Shown here: positions 16,575 through 24,637 of the stretch, piece by piece | Numbering within the stretch: the first letter of the stretch is position 1 | How the letters are laid out: each line of letters starts with the position of its first letter | Source: AP-15 sp963762575 | Lineage (GTDB): Bacteria > Pseudomonadota > Alphaproteobacteria > ATCC43930 > CGMCC-115725 | Length of the DNA stretch: 64,000 nt | Assembly: GCA_963762575.1 (NCBI GenBank) | Contig: CAVXLL010000015.1 | Coordinates: 1 to 64,000 of the forward strand | Direction of reading: 5' to 3' | Position numbers and translations under genes: made by a program | The notes under the pieces: generated by a model | What the model saw: the letters and a program-made list of their open reading frames with translations, nothing else | Told to the model about the DNA's origin: nothing | Databases searched by the model: none

Positions 16575-16676
16575 CTTCCGCGGGCCGGCTGTGGCTGCAG
16601 AGACAAAGCAGGGACAGGCTCACGCAAGCTCGTCGAGCAGCGCCCTCGCCCCTTTGAGGTCCGGCGTATCGAAGCC
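16575..16676. repeat. 102-bp direct repeat, copy 2
   Basis: Second copy of 16308-16409, offset by 267 bases. It is joined at its right side to different sequence (CGCGCCACTGG), so the duplication boundary falls inside the cyclase gene end. Confidence 0.9.
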
Positions 16677-16897
16677 GCGCGCCACTGGCAGACCTTAAAG
16701 GAAACAATGGGTTGTGAATTTCCGACGGTCTGCGGAGTGGTAGCGGGGCCTCTCAGCGTCCCCGATACCCAGCGAACTGGCGATCGCTGGAAACCCTTGG
16801 TTTCCCTTGCAGGCCGAGCCTCGCGTTCTTGCCTTGTCCGCTTATGCGTATCAGAGGGGCGTTTCGTTACTTCTGGCCGTAAGGCACAGGGGTTGGT

Positions 16898-18019
16898 CTA
16901 TGTCACTCTCCAGCGACGGCGGAGGAACACGAGGCTGGTGAGGGCAGTGGCGAGTAGACCGGCGGTCGTCGGCTCCGGAACGGTTGTTGTTAGCGCTGCA
17001 TTGACGCCGACCCCGTACTCGATATTGCTGTCTACGTTGTATGTCGCCGAACCGCACAACGGCTGCCCCGCGGCGTCGCACTGCGGATCAAGCGTTGGAT
17101 CTACAGGGAACAGGTCGAAGTCTGTCAGCGTCGCGGTGTCACCGGCCACGGTGAACGCATCGCGGACGGCCGCTGCAATTTCTGCATTCGTGTATGGCAC
17201 ATTGCTCGGATCGACCACGTCAAGCAGTGCCGGATCCGTAATCTGAAACGTGACGCTGAGCTTCGAGGGATCAAGGAGGTCAGATAGGCTTGTCAGTGGC
17301 CCTGTTGCCGCGATGCTCAGATACCATAACGTCTCATTCAACGGCTCGCCGTTCGCGTAGAAGGTTTCGGGGTCGGTTTGCCGGCTATCCACGGCAAAGT
17401 ATAGCACGCCGCTCGTGTCAGCTGCGTTGTCTAATTGGATGGAGGCGTTGATTACCTGGTTATAGGCATAGCTTCCTGGCGCTACTGGCACCGGATCGAA
17501 GGCGCCTCCGGCTGCTTTGCCCATACCTTGTCCCGAGGCCTTGGCTGAGAGGGTGTTCGTTTCGAAATTAAAAATGCCCCGGCCATCGAAAAAGGCGGTA
17601 TCTGAGGTGCCCACCTGACTAACAATGTTTGTGGGAAGCTCCGGCTTTGGTATATTTCGTAGTCCTGCGACTGGCGGTCCATATGGCGTGACCACGCCAG
17701 CGTTATTCTTGACACTTATGACAGTACCGTCGCCCAGTACCCCGAACCCGGGTAAAGGATCCTGACCCTGGCCACCAAGACCGGGGAGGTTGATGACCGT
17801 AAAGCCTAAAGTGCTGTCATTCGTCGTCGTGACATTACCGACTGTGTTCGCGGAGTAACCATACAATTCGGTCGTGCCGCCGGCCCCCTTTATGGGCTTG
17901 GCTGGCAATGTGTCACTTGCCGTGACGCCGGCCGCTTGCGCCGCGATCGGGTACGTCGGCAGCAGTGCGAGCGCCGCCAAACTGGCCGCAAACTGCCGAA
18001 CAAAAATCCGGCGGCGCAA
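16898..18019 (-). CDS. PEP-CTERM sorted exported protein
   Basis: A 373-aa secreted protein. The N-terminus has an Arg-rich start and a hydrophobic core (QFAASLAALALLPTYPIAAQ) ending in an AQA cleavage site. The C-terminus is a PEP-CTERM signal: TVPEPTTAGLLATALTSLVF followed by basic RRRW. PEP-CTERM proteins are processed by exosortase and are usually surface or matrix associated; no exosortase gene is in the window. The middle is Thr/Asn/Gly-rich and beta-like. The frame opens with TTG at 18017-18019. A much better ribosome site (GGGAGGACAGC before ATG at 18081) leads into a different frame, so the true start may require a frameshift. Confidence 0.75.
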   Translation of the reverse strand: MRRRIFVRQFAASLAALALLPTYPIAAQAAGVTASDTLPAKPIKGAGGTTELYGYSANTVGNVTTTNDSTLGFTVINLPGLGGQGQDPLPGFGVLGDGTVISVKNNAGVVTPYGPPVAGLRNIPKPELPTNIVSQVGTSDTAFFDGRGIFNFETNTLSAKASGQGMGKAAGGAFDPVPVAPGSYAYNQVINASIQLDNAADTSGVLYFAVDSRQTDPETFYANGEPLNETLWYLSIAATGPLTSLSDLLDPSKLSVTFQITDPALLDVVDPSNVPYTNAEIAAAVRDAFTVAGDTATLTDFDLFPVDPTLDPQCDAAGQPLCGSATYNVDSNIEYGVGVNAALTTTVPEPTTAGLLATALTSLVFLRRRWRVT

Positions 18020-18261
18020 GTCGGAGATCGCCTCGGCGAAGCCCGGTCAGACCCTCGCAAAAGGGCTGCTAGTTTCCTCATGCTGTCCTCCCTTGCTTTG
18101 GCTTGGTGTCAAATCCGCCTTATCGTTTTGTAGTGGCGGCGCGGGTAAAGTGACGGCTGTGCTAAACCATCACGTCAATACGTTTTTCACGGGTCTTAGA
18201 CGTGCGTCGTACTACTTGAGGTAGTCGGGCACCAGCCGGTAGGGAGCGTGGTACTCACGAG
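18020..18261. other. Upstream region of PEP-CTERM gene
   Basis: Contains the GGGAGGACAGCATG start-like site at 18079-18092 (minus strand), described with the PEP-CTERM gene. Nothing else recognisable. Confidence 0.4.
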
Positions 18262-18440
18262 GACACCACGGGCAAAGGACACCCGCTTTCTGCAGTACCA
18301 GCACGAACAGGCTTACGTACTCGCAAAGGGTGACGTGCAGCCGCCCGCACAGCCCATCCCGGACGTGCTCGACTTTCCCTACACCGGCAACAAGCGCTTC
18401 ATCCGACACCCATCGCGGCCCTGAAGCCGCTGACCGCGGC
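18262..18440 (+). pseudogene. DNA methyltransferase C-terminal fragment
   Basis: The frame AKDTRFLQYQHEQAYVLAKG then PIPDVLDFPYTGNK is the distal part of N4/N6 DNA methylases. After a one-to-two-base slip it continues LHPT-PIAALKPLTA, the conserved LHPTQKP loop with two residues missing. Catalytic and AdoMet motifs upstream are gone. It is directly joined to a truncated antitoxin gene, so at least two deletions met here. Confidence 0.5.
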
Positions 18441-18626
18441 GAACCGGCCGTCGTTATCATGAGCGTACAGGATTTCATCCGCACCGTAGCGCCGCCGCCC
18501 GACTGGCTCACGAAAGCCTGGTCCGGCACCAAGCCGCGTGGCCTGGAGAAGATCACGCTCGACGAGATCAATGCCGAAATCGAGGCTGAGCGCCGCGACC
18601 GGCAACCGGCGCCCGATCGCCGCTAG
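18438..18626 (+). pseudogene. Phd/YefM-type antitoxin, N-terminus missing
   Basis: The segment DRGEPAVVIMSVQDFIR matches the DNA-binding domain end of Phd/YefM antitoxins. The toxin-wrapping tail follows (GLEKITLDEINAEIEAERRD). The first roughly 30 residues, including the start of the beta-alpha fold, are missing and replaced by methylase sequence. An internal ATG at 18459 could give a 55-aa product with only the toxin-binding part. A PIN-type toxin start follows after 2 bases, the usual order for such operons. Confidence 0.6.
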
Positions 18627-18628
18627 AA

Positions 18629-18742
18629 GTGATCCGGACCGTTATCGATACCAATGTTCTTCAGGAAGGGACTCCCGCATCTTTTAGGCTCAAGACCGCG
18701 CGATCGACGATTCCCTTACAACTCATTGACCCCGCCCCCTAG
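18629..18742 (+). pseudogene. PIN-domain toxin, N-terminal stub
   Basis: GTG at 18629 opens VIRTVIDTNVLQEG, the first strand of VapC/PIN ribonuclease toxins with the initial catalytic Asp. Similarity ends after about 14 residues; the frame continues with unrelated codons to TAG at 18740-18742. The other acidic residues are absent, so no toxin can be made. Confidence 0.55.
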
Positions 18743-19016
18743 GATCGGAACCGGCTTGGCATGACGATCCGGCCAGGGCAAGCCAGCGTGGGGAGCGGCG
18801 TCGAGGGTAACTCTCCCATCCTCCGCCGCTCCTTCCCGAAGTATGGGGCATTGGGTCTCGATCCGCCGGTAGAGTAGGGAGCCGCCGGACTGCCGCGCCC
18901 TGACCCCTGGGTCCAGCGCCGGCCCGGAACCAAAAGGGATAAGCCAACGTATGCCGTAAGACGAATGTTTGCGGGCAATAGCGCCCGCAATATGATGCGC
19001 AGAACGGAAATCTCAG
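18743..19016. other. Intergenic region, nothing recognised
   Basis: No coding or structural signal supported. Confidence 0.4.
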
Positions 19017-19220
19017 ATGTTCAAAAACCTGGCGATAGCTTTTGGCTTAGCGGCCGGCCTGTCGGCTTGTGCGGCTCCTTATCCGGGGTAGGGTTATCCG
19101 GGGTACGGTAACACCGGGTACGGATACGGCCAACCTCCCTACTATGGGTACAGCAACGAGCCTGTCTATTATGGACCCAGCTATCCACCCAGCAGTCCGC
19201 ACGGCACGGTGCAACCTTGA
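19017..19220 (+). pseudogene. Gly/Tyr/Pro-rich lipoprotein with in-frame amber codon
   Basis: ATG at 19017 starts MFKNLAIAFGLAAGLSACAA, a clear lipoprotein signal with lipobox LSAC (Cys18). After APYPG the codon is TAG (19089-19091). The same frame then continues for 43 codons as GYPGYGNTGYGYGQPPYYGY and similar repeats to TGA at 19218-19220. The repeat phase (YPG before, GYPG after the TAG) shows that the stop interrupts a once-continuous gene. It may be a fresh nonsense mutation, a sequencing error or a read-through stop. Too short for many gene finders. Confidence 0.65.
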
Positions 19221-19875
19221 CCTTGACCAGGCTAGGTCGACGCGCGTCAACTTTCACGAAGTCGTCTTGCCGTCGATGCTTGGGGTCTGTCGCCGACCAA
19301 CAGCTATCGCCTCACGGCCCGCTTCCTGAGCCGCGCAGTGCCGTCTCAGCCTGTGATCGAGCCCCCCAGCCCCCCAGTACGCCCCGCCGCTACCGGAGCG
19401 AACTCCCCGACCATGGTAACCGTCCAGTGGTAACGCTCTGCACCCGGCGCGCACGCATCACGGATCGCACACCGCGCACCGGACTGGGGATCAAACCATC
19501 AATTTGGCGCTTGGGCTTATTCTCTGCCATCCGATTGGCGGGTCGGCTGTGTTCCCTCCCATTGCCGGCCGCGGAGCACACGGGCTAGGTCTCGAAGCCC
19601 CTCGGCGCAGCTCTCCGACACAAGCAGGGTTACCTTTCGCAGCCAGAGCGCCCGTGGGGATCGGGACAGAGGCGCGCTCTTTCATCCGAGCGTCCCGGGA
19701 AGCGCCTCCGCCGCCGAGATCCCCCACCAAGAGGCGTCGAGGCGGTTGTGCCAATCCGCATAAGGCCGCCGCCGCAAATGAGATTGGCGACCCCGATCGT
19801 CGAAAACCTTGCAGCGCCTTTGCCTCGTCGCCGCACGGGAATAGGATACCTGTGCGCTGCTGACAGGAGCCTTCG
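19221..19875. other. Intergenic region of about 650 bases
   Basis: Several overlapping frames are open on both strands, but all are Arg/Pro/Ala-rich with no motif or good ribosome site. I support no gene here. Confidence 0.45.
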
Positions 19876-20271
19876 ATGAAATGGATTACGTTCAGCGGGC
19901 GGCTCGCGGCACTGATTTGCGTGGCCGGGATTGGGTGCGCAGCCGAAGTGCCTACGGCGGCGCAGGCACCGACAGCGCAGTCGGGCGATGTTCAGCCACC
20001 CAACCAGCCAGTCCCAACGGCGATGACCTGCGGAGAGATCAAGGCTTTATTTCAGGCCGGGGATAAGCGTACCAGCGGCCTCGCCATACTGTGGCTCGAC
20101 GGCTACTATTCTGGCCGCTCTGGGCTGACCGAATTGCCTGCCGGCTGGACGCGGACGGTTGCACAAGGGGTTGGAGGAACTTGCGCGATCACCGTAAACG
20201 AGCGTCGCACGGTCCTTGACGTTATCGGTCAGCTCCACCTGGAGTACGGCACTCACACTAAATTGGAATAG
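19876..20271 (+). CDS. HdeA/HdeB-family periplasmic protein
   Basis: A 131-aa exported protein with a signal sequence (MKWITFSGRLAALICVAGIG), a Pro/Gln/Ala-rich linker and a C-terminal HdeA/B-like domain. The domain is TCGEIKALFQAGDKRTSGLA then ILWLDGYYSGRSGL and a closing segment with the second Cys (GTCAITVNERRTVLDVIG). The two cysteines would form the domain disulfide. Enteric HdeA and HdeB are acid-activated chaperones; homologues in alphaproteobacteria are mostly uncharacterised. A ribosome site (ACAGGAG) precedes the ATG. It stands alone, so its role rests on fold similarity. Confidence 0.75.
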   Translation: MKWITFSGRLAALICVAGIGCAAEVPTAAQAPTAQSGDVQPPNQPVPTAMTCGEIKALFQAGDKRTSGLAILWLDGYYSGRSGLTELPAGWTRTVAQGVGGTCAITVNERRTVLDVIGQLHLEYGTHTKLE

Positions 20272-20331
20272 CTGGGGATGACGCGGTAGCCCATTTCCCG
20301 CGGCCCATGATGATGCCAGGCGGCCAAGGCC

Positions 20332-20496
20332 ATGTGGGATGAGGAGATGCTGGCGGAGATCGAGGACTTCCTCGAAGGCTTCAACCAGCCCACCTACCGC
20401 GGCATGCGGGTCAATATGGGCAGCGCATTGCGACCTTGGTCATCCCAGTACGGGTGGTCCGGGGATAGCCGGCCCGAGGCGGAGTGGCTCCAATAA
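20332..20496 (+). CDS. Possible 54-aa ORF
   Basis: ATG at 20332 starts MWDEEMLAEIEDFLEGFNQP and ends ...AEWLQ at TAA 20494-20496. The acidic helical start looks protein-like, but there is no clear ribosome site or family. It could be a fragment of a larger lost gene. It ends back to back with the convergent gene at 20497. Confidence 0.3.
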   Translation: MWDEEMLAEIEDFLEGFNQPTYRGMRVNMGSALRPWSSQYGWSGDSRPEAEWLQ

Positions 20497-20799
20497 TCAC
20501 CGCAACCGCGACCACACGTTTCGCACCGAGCAAATCACCACAACCAGAGAAACCGGGCCGAGCGTCCATCCCAACGCGACGCCAAGCAGCCAAACTATCT
20601 GCTCACCACATCTTCCTACTTGGCACAAGCGTATAAGCCCGCCAATGTGCTCGTCGTAATGCATTAACAGGTCTAGCGGGAACGTGGCAATGCCGAATAT
20701 AGCTGCGTTCCTCGCACCCTTGGCAGTGTCCCATCTTTTGGGGCGAACTGCGCTGTCAATTTCGGCCACCTTCATCCTGCCAAAGAGAGAAAGGATCAA
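20497..20799 (-). CDS. Small membrane protein, 100 aa
   Basis: Two hydrophobic segments are visible: NAAIFGIATFPLDLLMHY (about 32-49) and IVWLLGVALGWTLGPVSLVV (about 68-87), followed by a basic end (RNVWSRLR). The N-terminus is charged and cytoplasmic by the positive-inside rule. I do not recognise the family. The gene lies 3 bases downstream of another minus-strand ORF, so the two may form one transcript. Composition is less GC-extreme than the core genes. Confidence 0.45.
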   Translation of the reverse strand: MILSLFGRMKVAEIDSAVRPKRWDTAKGARNAAIFGIATFPLDLLMHYDEHIGGLIRLCQVGRCGEQIVWLLGVALGWTLGPVSLVVVICSVRNVWSRLR

Positions 20800-20802
20800 A
20801 GC

Positions 20803-21012
20803 TTAGCCAAGCGGCCGACCTGTCACGCGCTGCGCATCGCAGGATAATTCCTCGTATTCGACGGTTGCTTCCCAATCACCGGAGCCCACAAGCTTCCCGG
20901 ACTTATTAAGAATGAGGATGCTGGGGTCAGCAGCTACCCATTTGGCGATGTCACTCTGTACCTCTTCCTCGGAAACGCCCAAGAAGACCTTTTGTTTTCG
21001 CATGATGCCCAA
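20803..21012 (-). CDS. Small hypothetical protein, 69 aa
   Basis: The acidic-basic soluble protein starts MGIMRKQKVFLGVSEEEVQS and continues DIAKWVAADPSILILNKSGK, a balanced composition typical of real genes. No motif is recognised. It probably shares a transcript with the small membrane protein immediately downstream. Confidence 0.45.
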   Translation of the reverse strand: MGIMRKQKVFLGVSEEEVQSDIAKWVAADPSILILNKSGKLVGSGDWEATVEYEELSCDAQRVTGRPLG

Positions 21013-21250
21013 CTCCGGATATGTGCCAGTCTGGCGTGCGGCACGTCATGCCAGAGAAAGGTTGGGGGTCGTTAAAGATAATCCTCTGCGGAGCCCGTAC
21101 AGCGACGTTCTGACGAGCGGTACAATCGTGGCGTCTCGTGTCCAGGGGTCGGTCGCAGCTTTCCCGAGAAGCTCCGATCTACTGTCAACAAAGTTGAAAC
21201 GATTTTACCTCCTTACAATTGATAGCGCCTCACTCAAGCGGGATGCCGTC

Positions 21251-21550
21251 ATGCGCATCTGGAAGCTCACCCCGACAAACCTCGCAGACCCGATATGGAA
21301 CGGGAAGTGGAACCCCGAACCGATCATCGTCCGGGCCGAGACCGAGCGTCAGGCTCGACGTTTGGCGGAAACGATCACGAATAAAAGCTTTCCACCCCTA
21401 CCGCCGATGTTGATGCCCTCCAATCCATGGTTCGGTCACCGCAAGATCGGTGATCCTCCGCCGACAACATGCCAGGACATAACCGAACAGACTGACGAAT
21501 ATTCTGTTGACGGCCCGGCTAAGGTGTTGCGCCACGGAGAGCCATTCTAA
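21251..21550 (+). CDS. Conserved hypothetical protein, 99 aa
   Basis: The ATG at 21251 starts MRIWKLTPTNLADPIWNGKW. The body contains EPIIVRAETERQARRLAETI and PSNPWFGHRKIGDP, and the end is QTDEYSVDGPAKVLRH. I recall close relatives scattered in Rhizobiales as orphans of unknown function, all with this DPIW...EPIIVRAE start, which is why I reject the longer upstream frame. It has no membrane segment or signal peptide. Confidence 0.65.
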   Translation: MRIWKLTPTNLADPIWNGKWNPEPIIVRAETERQARRLAETITNKSFPPLPPMLMPSNPWFGHRKIGDPPPTTCQDITEQTDEYSVDGPAKVLRHGEPF

Positions 21551-21583
21551 CGCCTAGCAACTCATTCCTTTCGGAGGCTTCTG

Positions 21584-21967
21584 ATGAAGCAACCCCCAAT
21601 GTTTTGGAAGTTGCTGAGGGATTGGACGGCAATGCCGAAGGTGCTTGATAACTGTATCGCCCGTGGCGATGCGGCACGCGAGCCGATGCCGGGGTTCGTG
21701 CCACTCAAAGGACTTTCCGGATTTTCGGACCTGGAGCCGCCCCAAGCGTATGCTTATCCTGGCTGTGCTCAAGTTTACAACAAGGCTATCAGACAATTCC
21801 GCCGTCGGTTGGCATTCAGTGCATTTCTGTCCGGGATGAGCCGTTCCCAATTGGAAGCACGGCTCGAAGTCCATGCAATGTTAGTGACGGCGTTAGTCGC
21901 CCGGAGGGCAGTAGGGACACAACGGAGCTCTCGCAGTCCAACGAGATTGTTTAACGAAGCGCGTTAG
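21584..21967 (+). CDS. Hypothetical protein, 127 aa
   Basis: A strong ribosome site (TCGGAGG) lies 7 bases before the ATG at 21584. The product starts MKQPPMFWKLLRDWTAMPKV and has a Pro/Tyr-rich middle and a basic helical end. No family is recognised, and the last 40 residues are Arg/Ser/Thr-rich, so the gene may be truncated at its 3' end. It is followed by a hairpin at 22021. Confidence 0.4.
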   Translation: MKQPPMFWKLLRDWTAMPKVLDNCIARGDAAREPMPGFVPLKGLSGFSDLEPPQAYAYPGCAQVYNKAIRQFRRRLAFSAFLSGMSRSQLEARLEVHAMLVTALVARRAVGTQRSSRSPTRLFNEAR

Positions 21968-22020
21968 CCGGAACCGCTAGGAAGCCCATACAGCGAAGGT
22001 TCTGACGAGCCCAAGAGCCC

Positions 22021-22039
22021 TGGGGAAACCTTCCCCCCA
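22021..22039. terminator. GC-rich hairpin between convergent genes
   Basis: TGGGGAA and TTCCCC(C)CA pair around ACC. It lies between the 127-aa ORF (ends 21967) and the convergent amidohydrolase (ends 22052). There is no T-run, so its strength as an intrinsic terminator is uncertain. Confidence 0.4.
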
Positions 22040-22051
22040 GCAAAGACCGGT

Positions 22052-23281
22052 TTAGGTCATGGCCTCGCTCGCGATCCGTATCGGTGCAGCCAGAAACGTC
22101 CCGTCGCGGGCGACGATCTTGCCGTCGAACAGTACGAGCTTGCGGGCCGGATGAGCAGCGACAGCTTCGGCGACGCAGCTGACGGCGATAGTGAAGAGGG
22201 TGGCTGCGCTGCCGGCCGTGATGCCGTAATCACCGATGCCCAGTGCCCGCGCGCCTGCGGTGCTCACCAGGTCGAGGGCGACCTCTACCTGGTCGTCACG
22301 GCGGAAATCGCCTTTCCAGCCGATCATCGCGGCGCGTTCCAGCAGGTCGCCGGTGCCGTAGGGCGACCAGGTGTCGCGGATGTCGTCGTTGCCGGCGAAC
22401 ACCAGCACCCCGGCGGCGCGCAGCATCTCGATCGGCGGCATGGTCAGCCCACCGGCGCCGTGGGTGACGAGCGCGACACCGGCCTTAGCCATCGTCTCGG
22501 CGGCCTCGACCGCTTTCCGTTTGGTGACCCCGCCGAGGCAAAAGCCGTGGCTGATCGTCACTTTGCCGGCGAGACCCAGCGCCTTAGTGCGGGCGCAGAT
22601 CTCCTGGACATTGAAGAGGCCCATCTCGCCCGGCTCGTGCAGATGAATATCGAGCCCAACGCCGCGCCGCGCCGCGATCGCGAAGATACCGTCGAGCTGC
22701 CCCTTCGAGTCGCGGTCAATCTCCAGCGGATCGATGCCACCGACCAGATGGGCGCCGTTGCGAACGGCCGCATCGAGCAGGTCGAGGACGCCCGGACAGC
22801 GCATCACGCCGCTTTGCGGGAACGCAACGATCTGCACCGTTGCCCGATCGCAATAACGCTCGCGTGCGGCAAGCACGCCTTCCAGCTTCGCAAGGCCGCT
22901 TTCGAGGTCAATGTCGACATGGGTGCGCAGGTGGCTGGAACCGCGCGCGACGCATTCGCGGATCAGATTGCCGGCGCGTTCTTCGGTCGACAGCGGCAAG
23001 TACGGCAGGATCGTCTTATCGGTTTCGATGCGGCTCATGCGCGTCGGGCCCGCTGCATGCCCCATCCATGGCAGACCCGTCAGCGTCTTGTCGAGATGCA
23101 TGTGGCCATCGACCAGCCCCGGCAAAACGAGATCGCCGCCGATATCAAGCGCCGGAGCCCTGTTCGACGATGTCGGCGCCGCGCCTTCGCCGACAATCGC
23201 AATCTTCCCGTCGGCGATGCCGATATCGACAACACGACCATCGGTGAGCCGGCAATTGGTCAGGAATGCGTCGAGCATCAT
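22052..23281 (-). CDS. Cytosine deaminase-like amidohydrolase
   Basis: This 409-aa enzyme belongs to the CodA/AtzC branch of amidohydrolases, which hydrolyse ring amino groups or N-alkyl amides. Metal ligands are visible: His60 and His62 in LPGLVDGHMHLDKTLTG, a His in LDIHLHEPGE and a His in TISHGFCLG. The catalytic Asp lies in FAGNDDIRDTWSPYG, matching the DD...DPWxPxG pattern of cytosine deaminases. RTHVDID adds the usual second-shell motif. The ATG at 23279-23281 overlaps the stop of the CobW gene (ATGATG/TGA), so it is the distal cistron of a coupled operon. Substrate unknown. I reject the longer N-terminus, which would lie inside CobW. Confidence 0.8.
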   Translation of the reverse strand: MMLDAFLTNCRLTDGRVVDIGIADGKIAIVGEGAAPTSSNRAPALDIGGDLVLPGLVDGHMHLDKTLTGLPWMGHAAGPTRMSRIETDKTILPYLPLSTEERAGNLIRECVARGSSHLRTHVDIDLESGLAKLEGVLAARERYCDRATVQIVAFPQSGVMRCPGVLDLLDAAVRNGAHLVGGIDPLEIDRDSKGQLDGIFAIAARRGVGLDIHLHEPGEMGLFNVQEICARTKALGLAGKVTISHGFCLGGVTKRKAVEAAETMAKAGVALVTHGAGGLTMPPIEMLRAAGVLVFAGNDDIRDTWSPYGTGDLLERAAMIGWKGDFRRDDQVEVALDLVSTAGARALGIGDYGITAGSAATLFTIAVSCVAEAVAAHPARKLVLFDGKIVARDGTFLAAPIRIASEAMT

Positions 23282-24297
23282 GGCCTCATTCTTGGCGAGG
23301 TATGGGGAACGCCGCTGAAGGCGCGGAACGATCGCTCGATCACCGCCGGATCGAGCCCCCGGGCGATGAATAACAGACGCGAGCGCCGATCCCCATCGGG
23401 CGACGCGCCCAGATGCCGCGGGGGATGCACGAGATGCTGCACCCCATGCACCGCTACCCGCGTTGCCGCGTCGGCGACATTGAGGATGCCCTTCACCCGC
23501 AACAACGCATCGCCATGGCGGTGAAGCAGCATCGTCAGCCAGATACCGAACCGCGTCCAATCGATCGGCTCGTCGAAGCTGAGCGCCAAAGTGCGGATAT
23601 CATCGGCGTGGCGATGACGACCGTCGAGCGTATGACCATGGCGATCTGCCGGCTGCCAGCGCTCTACACCGTCTTCATCGGCCGAAAGCAGCGCGGCCGC
23701 ATCGAGATCGTCTTCGGCGCCACGCCAGAGCGGCGCGCCCGGATTGATATGACGCAGCCGCTGCGTCAGGCGATCGGTGGCTTCGGAGGTCGCGAGATCG
23801 GTCTTGGTCAGAACCAGCCGATCGGCCACCGCGACTTGTTTGATGCTTTCGGGTTGCGCATCGAGTTGTCGCGCGCCGTTCACCGCGTCGACCGTCGTGA
23901 TCACATTGCCGAGGCAGTAATGGTGCCGCAGCACAGGATCTGACCGCACCGTCGACAGGATCGGGAACGGATCGGCGAGGCCTGTGCTTTCCACAACGAG
24001 GCGACGGAATGGCGGCAGCAGACGGCGTTCGCGCCGCGAATGCAGATCCTTGATCGCGGTTGAAAGTTCGCCGCGGATTGTGCAGCAGATGCAGCCCGAC
24101 TGCAGCATCACCATCGCCTCGTCGATGCGCTCGAGCAGGTGATGGTCGAGACCGATTTCACCGAATTCGTTGATCAAGACGGCGGTGTCGGAGAGCGCCG
24201 GATCGAGCAGCAGCCGCTGCAATAGCGTCGTCTTGCCCGAGCCCAGAAAGCCGGTGATCAACGTCACTGGCGTGAAATCGGGCGGCGCGTCAGCCAA
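23278..24297 (-). CDS. CobW/YjiA-family GTPase, metal chaperone
   Basis: A 339-aa COG0523 protein. The Walker A motif is GFLGSGKTT (16-24), the metal-binding GCICC is at 68-72, and the switch/Walker B region is VESTGLADP. The guanine-recognition motif is LTKTDL (NKxD-like), followed by a His-rich linker (RHGHTLDGRHRHADD) and the CobW C-terminal domain. Such GTPases load Zn or Co into partner enzymes. The metal-dependent amidohydrolase directly downstream is a natural client, and the CxxC protein upstream overlaps it by 8 bases. The partner relation is an inference from operon structure. Confidence 0.9.
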   Translation of the reverse strand: MADAPPDFTPVTLITGFLGSGKTTLLQRLLLDPALSDTAVLINEFGEIGLDHHLLERIDEAMVMLQSGCICCTIRGELSTAIKDLHSRRERRLLPPFRRLVVESTGLADPFPILSTVRSDPVLRHHYCLGNVITTVDAVNGARQLDAQPESIKQVAVADRLVLTKTDLATSEATDRLTQRLRHINPGAPLWRGAEDDLDAAALLSADEDGVERWQPADRHGHTLDGRHRHADDIRTLALSFDEPIDWTRFGIWLTMLLHRHGDALLRVKGILNVADAATRVAVHGVQHLVHPPRHLGASPDGDRRSRLLFIARGLDPAVIERSFRAFSGVPHTSPRMRP

Positions 24298-24619
24298 GCT
24301 CCCGCTCCATGAGGGCGATCAGTTCCTCATCGAGCGGATCGCAGGGCCGGCCGAGGAGGCGCTCGGCGGCCATCCACAAATGCGCAAGGTCATTCACGAT
24401 CTCGGTCTTGCCGGTTGCAGTCGACAGGACGAACGCGCTGCCTTGCCAGTCGGCAAGGTTCATTCGGTAGTGGCTGAGAACGCGGTTCGCCGCCGCCACT
24501 CGATTCATTCTCTCGCGGCGACGCGCCCCCGCATCGGTGTTGCGGGTGAAAACGCCGGGTCGGGCGACGGCGTCGGTCCAGTGCTCCGGCCCGCCGAGAA
24601 CGCCGCACAATGCGCACAT
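24290..24619 (-). CDS. CxxC-containing hypothetical protein linked to CobW
   Basis: A 109-aa soluble protein starting MCALCGVLGGPEHWTDAVAR, so a CxxC pair sits at residues 2 and 5 with a nearby His. The middle is Arg-rich and the C-terminal half helical (EIVNDLAHLWMAAERLLGRP). The stop overlaps the CobW start by 8 bases, suggesting coupled synthesis. I recall the MCALCG start in proteins next to CobW genes but know no function. A zinc-binding adaptor is a reasonable guess from the cysteines and context. Confidence 0.65.
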   Translation of the reverse strand: MCALCGVLGGPEHWTDAVARPGVFTRNTDAGARRRERMNRVAAANRVLSHYRMNLADWQGSAFVLSTATGKTEIVNDLAHLWMAAERLLGRPCDPLDEELIALMERELG

Positions 24620-24637
24620 AGCTGTTCTGCGATTTAC

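Larger units (their letters stand above)
16203..16897. other. Region of cyclase-gene remnants and duplications
   Basis: There is no intact gene here. It holds two 102-bp direct repeats (16308 and 16575), which duplicate the 3' end of a cyclase/TPR gene, plus connecting sequence without motifs. Confidence 0.5.

Noticed and set aside
22151..23524. 457-aa plus-strand frame opposite the CodA-like gene
   Set aside because: Antisense shadow; metal-ligand motifs are all on the minus strand.
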